Shown: positions 6,147 to 12,600 of the stretch, piece after piece | Layout: every line of letters begins with the position of its first letter | Position numbering within the stretch: position 1 is the first letter of the stretch | DNA from: Rhodobiaceae bacterium UBA7378 | GTDB lineage: Bacteria; Pseudomonadota; Alphaproteobacteria; RS24 | Length of the DNA: 12,600 nucleotides | Direction: 5' to 3' | Assembly: GCA_002469805.1 (NCBI GenBank) | Contig: DKNW01000092.1 | Span: forward strand, 5,320-17,919 | Translations under genes and position numbers: made by a program | The notes under the pieces: generated by a model | Told to the model about the DNA's origin: nothing | Database searches by the model: none | The model's input: the letters and a program-made list of their open reading frames with translations, nothing else

Positions 6147-8564
6147 ATGAGTGAACAGACCGACGAAAACGAATACGGCGCCTCATCCATTAAAGTTCTG
6201 AAGGGCCTGGAGGCCGTGCGTAAACGCCCGGGCATGTATATTGGCGACACAGATGATGGCACCGGCTTGCACCACATGGTTTACGAGGTCGTTGATAACG
6301 CCATTGACGAAGCTTTGGCTGGACATTGCGACACGGTAGAAGTGTGCCTGAACGCTGACGGGTCGGTGACGGTATCGGATAATGGTCGCGGTATTCCGAC
6401 GGAGATGCACCCAGAAGAAGGTGTGTCGGCAGCGCAAGTTATTATGACCCAACTCCACGCAGGCGGTAAGTTTGACCAGAATAGCTACAAGGTTTCCGGC
6501 GGTCTGCATGGGGTTGGTATCTCGGTGGTTAATGCCTTGTCGGACTGGCTGGATCTCACCATTCATCGCGATGGTAAAACCCACACGATGCGGTTTTTGC
6601 ATGGCGAGGCTGAGGCCGATCTTGCGGTGGCGGGTGACACTGAGTTGAGCGGTACGCAGGTGACGTTTCATCCCTCTGACAAGACATTTACCATGACCGA
6701 GTTTAGTTTTGACACGCTGGAGCATCGTCTGCGCGAATTGGCGTTTTTGAACAGCGGTGTTTCGATCACGCTGGAAGATAAGCGCGGGCCGGAAGCGCGG
6801 ATCGTCGACCTGACCTTTGAGGGGGGGCTTGAGGCTTTTGTGCGCTATCTCGACCGCAATAAATCAGCGCTGCTTGATGCGCCCGTGACTTTGCAATCTG
6901 AGCAAGATGACATTGGTGTAGAACTGGCGCTTTGGTGGAATGACAGTTATCACGAAACCGTTTTGTGCTTCACCAATAACATCCCGCAGCGCGATGGCGG
7001 CACACATCTGGCCGGGTTTCGTGGTGCACTGACGCGCACGGTGAATAATTATGCGAACGCGACAGGGCTTGCCAAAAAAGAAAAGGTTGCGCTTACGGGG
7101 GATGACTGCCGCGAGGGATTAACCGCCGTGCTTTCGGTGAAGGTGCCTGACCCGAAATTTTCGAGCCAGACAAAAGACAAGTTGGTGTCGTCAGAAGTGC
7201 GCCCGGTAGTCGAAAGCGTTGTGAATGATGTGCTGACAAACTGGTTTGAAGAACATCCCAATGAAGCACGTGCAATTGTTAACAAGGTGGTTGAGGCCGC
7301 TGCCGCGCGCGAAGCGGCACGTAAGGCTCGCGAGTTGACGCGGCGCAAAGGCGCGCTCGATGTTTCCAGCTTGCCTGGGAAACTGGCAGATTGTCAGGAA
7401 CGGGATCCGAGCCGGGCTGAGCTGTTCATCGTTGAGGGCGATAGCGCGGGCGGCTCTGCAAAACAAGCGCGCAACCGGTCTAATCAAGCGGTCTTGCCTT
7501 TGCGCGGCAAAATTCTGAATGTCGAGCGCGCGCGCTTTGATAAAATGCTGTCGTCGAACGAAATTGGCACACTGATCACCGCGCTGGGGACGGGCATTGG
7601 CCGCGAAGATTTCAATATTGAGAAATTGCGTTATCACAAAATCATCATCATGACAGATGCTGATGTCGACGGCGCGCATATTCGCACCTTGCTGTTGACG
7701 TTTTTCTACCGGCAAATGCCGGAGGTGATCGAAGGGGGATATTTGTATATCGCCCAGCCACCGCTCTATAAAATCAAGCGGCAGAGCTCGGAGACTTATC
7801 TGAAAGATGAAAGCGCGCTTGAGGATTATCTAATTGAAACCGGCCTTGGTGATGCGGTACTGACGCTGGCGAGCGGCGAACAGCGCAGCGGCGCGGATCT
7901 GGCAGAGCTGGTCAAACAGGCCCGCGATATTCGCGCCATTCTCGAAACACTGCCGTCGCGTTATCCGAAATTCATTATTGAACAGACTGCTATTGCTGGC
8001 GCATTGACGCCGGACATCATGTCGAAACCAGAGCTGGCCGAGCAAAGTTCATCCTATATCGCAGCGCGGCTTAATCGCATGCTCGACGAGGTTGAGCGCG
8101 GCTGGCAGGGCACACCGTCGGGCGATGGTGGCTTGTTGTTCACCCGCGAATTGCGGGGCGTCAGCGAGACCGTCAATATTGACGGTCCGCTAATTGCCTC
8201 AGCTGATGCGCGGCGTCTCGATACGATGGCGACGGCCTTGCAATCGGTTTATCTCGATCCGGCAAGCTTGACGATCAAAGACAAGACGGTGATGGTCGGC
8301 ACGCCCTTGCAGCTACTGGACACGGTTTTAGAGCACGGTCAGCAGGGGATCAGCTTGCAGCGATATAAGGGGCTGGGCGAGATGAACCCCGACCAGTTGT
8401 GGCAAACGACGCTGGACCGCGATGCGCGCACCCTTTTGCAGGTGCGCGTGCAGGATGTGGCGGAAAGCAATGACCTGTTCGAGCAATTAATGGGCGATGT
8501 GGTCGAGCCGCGCCGTCAATTTATCCAGACCAACGCGCTGGCGGTCACGAATCTCGATATCTGA
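6147..8564 (+). CDS. gyrB: DNA gyrase subunit B
   Basis: GyrB supplies the ATPase and TOPRIM parts of gyrase, which introduces negative supercoils together with GyrA. The 805-residue length matches the long E. coli-type form. The GHKL ATPase region shows EVVDNAIDEA with catalytic Glu47, SDNGRGIP (77-84) and GGLHGVGISVVNALS (118-132). The TOPRIM region shows EGDSAGGSAKQARNR from Glu430, PLRGKILNVE (451-460) and DADVDGAH with Asp504, 506 and 508. The segment from about 545 to 715 corresponds to the insert found in long proteobacterial GyrB, and QRYKGLGEMNPDQLW (738-752) is the conserved tail motif that contacts GyrA. The ATG has only a modest ribosome site (AAGG 6131-6134). No clear terminator follows. 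Confidence 0.97.
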   Translation: MSEQTDENEYGASSIKVLKGLEAVRKRPGMYIGDTDDGTGLHHMVYEVVDNAIDEALAGHCDTVEVCLNADGSVTVSDNGRGIPTEMHPEEGVSAAQVIMTQLHAGGKFDQNSYKVSGGLHGVGISVVNALSDWLDLTIHRDGKTHTMRFLHGEAEADLAVAGDTELSGTQVTFHPSDKTFTMTEFSFDTLEHRLRELAFLNSGVSITLEDKRGPEARIVDLTFEGGLEAFVRYLDRNKSALLDAPVTLQSEQDDIGVELALWWNDSYHETVLCFTNNIPQRDGGTHLAGFRGALTRTVNNYANATGLAKKEKVALTGDDCREGLTAVLSVKVPDPKFSSQTKDKLVSSEVRPVVESVVNDVLTNWFEEHPNEARAIVNKVVEAAAAREAARKARELTRRKGALDVSSLPGKLADCQERDPSRAELFIVEGDSAGGSAKQARNRSNQAVLPLRGKILNVERARFDKMLSSNEIGTLITALGTGIGREDFNIEKLRYHKIIIMTDADVDGAHIRTLLLTFFYRQMPEVIEGGYLYIAQPPLYKIKRQSSETYLKDESALEDYLIETGLGDAVLTLASGEQRSGADLAELVKQARDIRAILETLPSRYPKFIIEQTAIAGALTPDIMSKPELAEQSSSYIAARLNRMLDEVERGWQGTPSGDGGLLFTRELRGVSETVNIDGPLIASADARRLDTMATALQSVYLDPASLTIKDKTVMVGTPLQLLDTVLEHGQQGISLQRYKGLGEMNPDQLWQTTLDRDARTLLQVRVQDVAESNDLFEQLMGDVVEPRRQFIQTNALAVTNLDI

Positions 8565-8616
8565 AGATGATGTTATTTCATAAAGATAGTATCTGATAAG
8601 AACGCGGAGTGTTTCC
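8565..8616. other. Short gap between gyrB and the penicillin-binding protein gene
   Basis: The 52-base gap contains the palindrome AGATAGTATCT (8584-8594) and a GGAG ribosome binding site (8606-8609). I see no terminator for gyrB and no strong promoter, so read-through into the next gene is possible. Confidence 0.3.
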
Positions 8617-10506
8617 ATGGCTGGTAAAGATGCAAAGCGCAATCCCGCCAAAAACAAGCCTGCCAAAAAATCCTCAGCCAAGCGCTCGCGTATTGGCGCA
8701 GTGTTCTATTGGGGGCTTGTCGTTGCGCTATGGGGCGGCATCGGGCTATCGGGGCTGATTTTTTACTATGCGCTCGACATGCCCGATACGGATGGCCTTT
8801 GGTCGGTATCGCGCAGTCCAGAAGTGCGGGTATATGCGCGTGACGATGCAGCGCTTTCACAGCGCGGGCGCAACAATGGTGCGCCCTTGCGCTATGACGA
8901 TCTTCCGTCGCATCTTGTACAGGCAGTCGTTGCGATCGAAGACCGGCGATTTTTCTCCCATTATGGGCTGGACCCGCGCGGCCTGGCACGCGCTATGTTT
9001 GCCAATTTGCGCGCTGGCCGATTTGTACAGGGCGGGTCTACACTCACTCAGCAGCTAGCCAAAAACGTGTTCCTGACGCCCGATCGCACATTTAAGCGCA
9101 AAGTGCAGGAATTGTTGCTGGCCTTCTGGATGGAAGCTCGCCTATCCAAACAGGAAATCATGGCGTTGTATTTCAATCGGGTATATTTCGGGGCCGGCGC
9201 TTATGGCGTGCAGGCGGCAGCGCAAACTTATTTTGCGCGTCCGGCGCAAGAACTAACCTTGCCAGAGGCAGCTATCCTTGCCGGCCTCCTCAAAGCCCCG
9301 TCACGTTACGCCCCAACCCGCGACCCCGAAGCCGCAGTTTTGCGCGCGCGACAGGTTTTGAAGGCTATGACACAGACTGGATATTTGGCACAGGCGCAAG
9401 CTGATAATATTACCTTCGAGGCCTTGCGCGTATCGCGCCAGAACGGGGCAAGCGCGCATTACGCGGTCGACTGGGCACTGGAGCAATTGCCGGGCTTTAT
9501 CGGTCGGCCGCGCTCGGACATTGATGTCATCACAACTATTGATCCGGCTATGCAGCAGGCAGCAGAAAATGCGCTGAACGCTGTGCTTACGCGCGATGGC
9601 GCTGCACGTGCGGCGGGTCAGGCAGCGGTGGTGGTAATGACACCAGACGGCGCGGTTCGGGCCATTGTGGGCGGGCGCTCATATGCTAAGAGCCAGTTTA
9701 ACCGGGCGGTACAGGCCAACCGGCAGCCCGGCTCAGCCTTCAAGCCTCTGGTCTATCTTGCGGGCCTTGAAAGCGGTCTGTCACCCGACCAGCAATTTAC
9801 CGATGCGCCGTTTTCGGTCGAGGACTGGACGCCTCGTAATTATAGCGAGGTGTATGAGGGCGAAGTGACCATGGCGCGTGCGCTGGCTAAATCCCTAAAC
9901 ACGGTGGCGGTTCAGGTGAGTGAGCAGGCGGGGCGTGCGCGGGTTATCGAAATTGCGCGGCGGCTGGGCATCACATCACGCTTGCGGCCACACCCGTCAA
10001 TTGCGCTGGGTAGTTTCGAAGTTAGCCTTCTGGAATTGACCGCAGCCTATGCGCATTTTGCCAATGGTGGTTATCAAACATTTCCCTACATCATTAATGC
10101 CGCCATCACAAAATCCGGCACTATTTTATACGAACGGACTGCGCCAGCACCCCCACGCGTGATTGCCGCAGGCGATGTGGCGGCGATGAACAATATGCTA
10201 ATGCGAACCATTGAAGATGGCACGGGTCGACGTGCCGCAATTAGTGGCCAAATGCTCGCCGGTAAGACGGGCACATCACAAAACTGGCGTGATGCCTGGT
10301 TTGTTGGTTATTCGGGCGCGCTTGTTGTCGGCGTTTGGGTGGGCAATGACGATGGCGCGCCTATGAATAAAGTGACCGGCAGTGGGCTACCAGCGCAAAT
10401 CTGGCGCCAGTTCATGACCACTCAACCCGCGCAAACCAGCCTGCCAGGGCTTGGAAATGGTGCCGGCGGCGAAACTGGCCTGCTCGATTGGATTCTTGGC
10501 AATTAG
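8617..10506 (+). CDS. Class A penicillin-binding protein (PBP1A family)
   Basis: This 629-residue bifunctional peptidoglycan synthase polymerises glycan strands and cross-links peptides in the periplasm. A Lys/Arg-rich cytoplasmic tail (1-25) precedes one membrane anchor (about 28-52). The GT51 glycosyltransferase domain has AIEDRRFFSHYGLD with catalytic Glu108, then QGGSTLTQQLAKN (138-150) and RTFKRKVQELLLAFWME (157-173). The transpeptidase domain shows SAFK (373-376, nucleophile Ser373), SLN (426-428) and KTGTS (550-554), so all three active-site motifs are intact. At 629 residues it is shorter than E. coli PBP1a and lacks room for large accessory domains. The ATG has GGAG seven bases upstream. 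Its stop codon overlaps that of the convergent gene. Confidence 0.95.
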   Translation: MAGKDAKRNPAKNKPAKKSSAKRSRIGAVFYWGLVVALWGGIGLSGLIFYYALDMPDTDGLWSVSRSPEVRVYARDDAALSQRGRNNGAPLRYDDLPSHLVQAVVAIEDRRFFSHYGLDPRGLARAMFANLRAGRFVQGGSTLTQQLAKNVFLTPDRTFKRKVQELLLAFWMEARLSKQEIMALYFNRVYFGAGAYGVQAAAQTYFARPAQELTLPEAAILAGLLKAPSRYAPTRDPEAAVLRARQVLKAMTQTGYLAQAQADNITFEALRVSRQNGASAHYAVDWALEQLPGFIGRPRSDIDVITTIDPAMQQAAENALNAVLTRDGAARAAGQAAVVVMTPDGAVRAIVGGRSYAKSQFNRAVQANRQPGSAFKPLVYLAGLESGLSPDQQFTDAPFSVEDWTPRNYSEVYEGEVTMARALAKSLNTVAVQVSEQAGRARVIEIARRLGITSRLRPHPSIALGSFEVSLLELTAAYAHFANGGYQTFPYIINAAITKSGTILYERTAPAPPRVIAAGDVAAMNNMLMRTIEDGTGRRAAISGQMLAGKTGTSQNWRDAWFVGYSGALVVGVWVGNDDGAPMNKVTGSGLPAQIWRQFMTTQPAQTSLPGLGNGAGGETGLLDWILGN

Positions 10507-11132
10507 CGCATCACTTTTGTTTGGTTGGTAAGTTGTGTAAGCGTTTTTGCCAGTTTTTCGGGTGTGACGGCATGGTCGAAATGGGCCAGAAAGTTTCCGT
10601 TTGGGTCCATCAGATAGAAGATCGAGCTGTGATCAATCGTGTAGCCGTCCGGCACGGTCGGATCGTCGACGCGTGCGCGGTAAACTTTGAACGACCGCAT
10701 CGCTGCTGCAATCTGCTCTTCGCTGCCTGTCCACCCCTGCAGGCGTGGGTGGAAATGGCTGACATATTGTTTCAGGGCTTCGGGTGTGTCGCGGGCCGGA
10801 TCGACAGTCACGAATACCGGCGTGACTTGGGGTGAGCTATTTTCAAATGCCTCAATTTCTGCAAGTGCTTGCGTCATTACCTGCAAGGAGGTCGGGCAGA
10901 CATCGGGGCAATACGTAAATCCGAAATACAACAGCGTGAAACGCCCACGCAGAAATTCTTGCGTTATCGGTGCGCCATCATCACTTACCAGATCAAAACT
11001 GCGTCCAATGTCCGGCGTCTGCTGGCTTGCGGATGTCGGACGGTCGTCGCCGGTCTGCCAGACAAGCACGCCAAACACCACGCATAATCCGATAATGCTG
11101 ATAATAAGGCTTACGCGAATTGACGTCTTCAT
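10503..11132 (-). CDS. senC: Sco1/SenC/PrrC-family copper chaperone
   Basis: Sco proteins are membrane-anchored, thioredoxin-fold proteins facing the periplasm that deliver copper to, or reduce thiols of, the CuA site of cytochrome oxidase. The 209-residue product has one N-terminal membrane segment (about 6-25), a copper motif CPDVCP with Cys75 and Cys79, and the distal copper-ligand His168 in YTIDHSS. The strand LLYFGFTYCPDVCP (67-80) and VTPVFVTVDPARDTPE (103-118) are typical of the family. The start (complement of 11130-11132) has GGAG six bases upstream. Sco/SenC genes commonly sit beside regB/regA, and here it is divergent from the ankyrin-regB pair, which supports a respiratory or redox role. 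Confidence 0.94.
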   Translation of the reverse strand: MKTSIRVSLIISIIGLCVVFGVLVWQTGDDRPTSASQQTPDIGRSFDLVSDDGAPITQEFLRGRFTLLYFGFTYCPDVCPTSLQVMTQALAEIEAFENSSPQVTPVFVTVDPARDTPEALKQYVSHFHPRLQGWTGSEEQIAAAMRSFKVYRARVDDPTVPDGYTIDHSSIFYLMDPNGNFLAHFDHAVTPEKLAKTLTQLTNQTKVMR

Positions 11133-11210
11133 CTGGGTCTCCGCCGGGGTTTTGGGCGCACGAAAGAACAGGCTGGGAAAGGTTTAGTTTTTTTGTTTGT
11201 ACCTGATCGC

Positions 11211-11240
11211 TTGCACCGCATACATGCGCTCGTTTATACC
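11211..11240 (+). promoter_or_regulatory. Possible promoter for the ankyrin-regB pair
   Basis: TTGCAC (11211-11216) and TATACC (11235-11240) are separated by 18 bases and match the sigma-70 hexamers at three and four positions. If used, transcription would begin almost at the ATG at 11247, giving a very short leader. The divergent gap upstream (11133-11210) shows a T-rich run at 11186-11198 and no clear operator. Confidence 0.3.
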
Positions 11241-11252
11241 CAAGGCATGAGT

Positions 11253-11861
11253 ATGTATCAATCAGCTAGAACGCCGCACGTGAAAGGCACGAAACCGCTA
11301 CGAAACTGGTGCGCGCTTATCGTCTGTGCGCTCTTATTTAGCGTCGTCGCGCAAACCGGCGCGCAGGAAAAGCCAGTGATCGAAGACAAGCCGCTGATTG
11401 AGGCGGCGCGCGACGGCGATGTCGAAGGCATACGGCTGGCAATACTGTCCGGTGCCAATGTCAACGACCGTGGCCTTGGCAGTGGCACTGCCATGCATGC
11501 TGCCGCTGACTGGGGCCGTTTCGAAGCTGTTAGCGCGTTGCTGGAGCTGGGGGCCAGGCTGGATTGGCGTGATGCTAACCGCGCAACGCCATTATCGCTG
11601 GCTGCGCGGCGGGGGCATCGGGAAATTGTCGATATTTTGCTAGCGGGTGGAGCCGACCCTAATCGTGTTGCACAGGACAATGAAGTGCCGCTTATTAGCG
11701 CAGCACGGTTGGGACATGACGGTGTTGTTGCCGCGCTTCTGGCGGGCGGCGCAGATCCAGACGAAACCGATAGCACGGGTCGTACGGCCAGAGATTGGGC
11801 TGTAACGCTGCGGTTGCAACATGTGCTTTCTGCGTTAGAAACAACGCCGGAGGAACGCTAA
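11253..11861 (+). CDS. Exported ankyrin-repeat protein
   Basis: The preferred ATG (11253) has AAGG seven bases upstream and gives 202 residues; ATG 11247 is an alternative, and the longer TTG-started frame from 11193 is unlikely. Basic residues at 1-18 precede the hydrophobic stretch WCALIVCALLFSVVAQ (19-34), then TGAQ, so a signal peptide cut near 34-38 is likely, placing the protein in the periplasm. The rest is ankyrin repeats: about 47-75, 78-109 (GTAMHAAADWGRFEAVSALL), 110-140 (TPLSLAARRGHREIVDILLA), 143-174 and a partial last unit. Ankyrin repeats bind proteins and have no catalytic role, so the partner is unknown. The stop overlaps the regB start as TAATG, pointing to translational coupling. 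Confidence 0.85.
   Translation: MYQSARTPHVKGTKPLRNWCALIVCALLFSVVAQTGAQEKPVIEDKPLIEAARDGDVEGIRLAILSGANVNDRGLGSGTAMHAAADWGRFEAVSALLELGARLDWRDANRATPLSLAARRGHREIVDILLAGGADPNRVAQDNEVPLISAARLGHDGVVAALLAGGADPDETDSTGRTARDWAVTLRLQHVLSALETTPEER
11849..11853 (+). promoter_or_regulatory. Ribosome binding site for regB inside the ankyrin gene
   Basis: GGAGG lies in the last codons of the ankyrin gene, seven bases before ATG 11861, whose first base is the last base of the ankyrin stop codon. This fixes the regB start and implies coupled translation. Confidence 0.75.
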
Positions 11862-12600
11862 TGGATACGACACCTGCAAGTTGGTTGTCGCAGACCAATG
11901 TGGTCGTAGGCAGTGATGCTAGCGGCAATATTGGCGACAATGGCGATAGCGCCGTGCGGCTACGCGTGCAGATATTCTTGCGCTGGCTGGCGGTTATTGG
12001 TCAACTAGCCGCGGTGTTGCTGGTCGGCTTCGGGCTAGAATTTCAGCTGCCGATTATTGAACTTTTGTTTACCATTAGCGCGTCCGTGCTTTTGAACGCT
12101 TGGCTGGTGCTGCGATATCCTGTCAGCCATCTGTTGACCGGGCGCGAAGCAGCGGCGTATCTGGCCTATGACCTCACCCAGCTCGGTATTCTGCTTTATC
12201 TGACAGGCGGGTTAATGAACCCGTTCGCTCTTTTATTTCTGGCGCCGGTCACAATTTCGGCCTCGGTTTTGCAAGCGCGAACGACAGCGCTTTTGGTCGG
12301 AATGGCGAGTGCGTGGGTCAGTATTCTGCTGTTTTATCACCAGCCTTTGCCGTGGTCGGGCACAGCACCCGAACTGCCGTCCATTTATATGATCGGCATT
12401 TGGGCTGCATTGCTGATTGCGCTGGTTTTCATTCCGTCTTACGTGTGGCGCGTGAGCCGCGAAGGGCGGCGCATGTCTGCGGCATTGGCTGCCAGTCAGC
12501 GTGTAATCGAGCGCGAGCAACGCCTCTCAGCACTAGATGGTCTGGCCGCCGCCGCCGCGCATAAGCTGGGCACGCCATTGGGTACAATCGCCTTGGTTAG
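11861..12600 (+). CDS. regB: RegB/PrrB/ActS-type redox sensor histidine kinase, 3' end outside the window
   Basis: The first 246 residues are present; the ATPase domain lies beyond the window. RegB kinases sense the quinone pool and redox state and phosphorylate the regulator RegA/PrrA/ActR. A polar start of about 33 residues precedes several hydrophobic segments (about 38-58, 64-83, 98-114, 121-137, 141-159 and 173-195), which fits the six-span RegB sensor. GGLMNPF (116-122) matches the GGXXNPF heptapeptide tied to quinone binding in RegB. The H-box begins at AAAAAHKLGTPLGTIALV with phospho-acceptor His234. The next residue is Lys, where RegB normally has Glu (HELGTPL). The redox-active cysteine after the H-box is not yet reached. 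The gene is translationally coupled to the ankyrin gene and divergent from senC. Confidence 0.9.
   Translation, partial: MDTTPASWLSQTNVVVGSDASGNIGDNGDSAVRLRVQIFLRWLAVIGQLAAVLLVGFGLEFQLPIIELLFTISASVLLNAWLVLRYPVSHLLTGREAAAYLAYDLTQLGILLYLTGGLMNPFALLFLAPVTISASVLQARTTALLVGMASAWVSILLFYHQPLPWSGTAPELPSIYMIGIWAALLIALVFIPSYVWRVSREGRRMSAALAASQRVIEREQRLSALDGLAAAAAHKLGTPLGTIALV

Noticed and set aside
11193..11252. Longer TTG-initiated form of the ankyrin gene
   Set aside because: No ribosome binding site at 11193, it would spoil the N-terminal signal peptide, and a candidate promoter lies downstream of it.

Overview
The window looks like an alphaproteobacterial chromosome around the replication-initiation gene cluster, followed by the start of a RegB/Sco redox-sensing locus. 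Three things point to Alphaproteobacteria: the enoyl-CoA hydratase - rpsT - dnaA order, an alphaproteobacterial-type dnaA-dnaN-recF-gyrB set, and a RegB-family kinase next to a divergent Sco/SenC gene. Base composition is moderately GC-rich and codon use looks even across genes, with no phage, IS, CRISPR, tRNA or rRNA. A closer placement (for example a marine SAR116-like or Rhodospirillales-like lineage) is only inference.

Positions 1-1263 hold a crotonase-family enoyl-CoA hydratase and ribosomal protein S20, which has a clear sigma-70-type promoter. Positions 1264-1560 are an AT-rich gene-free gap with repeats and is the best place in the window to look for oriC, although only degenerate DnaA boxes are visible. 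Positions 1561-8564 form a co-directional series: a small rhodanese-domain protein, DnaA, the beta clamp DnaN, RecF and GyrB. A class A penicillin-binding protein follows (8617-10506). Its stop codon overlaps that of the convergent Sco/SenC gene on the minus strand (10503-11132). Divergent from Sco, an exported ankyrin-repeat protein (11253-11861) overlaps the start of a RegB/PrrB/ActS-type sensor kinase (11861 to the window end, truncated).

Functionally, the first part combines initiation (DnaA), clamp loading target (DnaN), gap repair (RecF) and supercoiling (GyrB), all transcribed in one direction. The second part is a putative respiratory/redox module. Sco proteins deliver copper to, or assist, cytochrome oxidase; RegB senses quinone and redox state; and an exported ankyrin protein is translationally coupled to the kinase.

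No wholly unknown system is evident. The most interesting points are the ankyrin-RegB coupling, a Lys in place of the usual Glu after the RegB phospho-acceptor His, a three-part repeat able to form two mutually exclusive hairpins just ahead of dnaA, and the repeat-bearing AT-rich gap upstream of the rhodanese gene.
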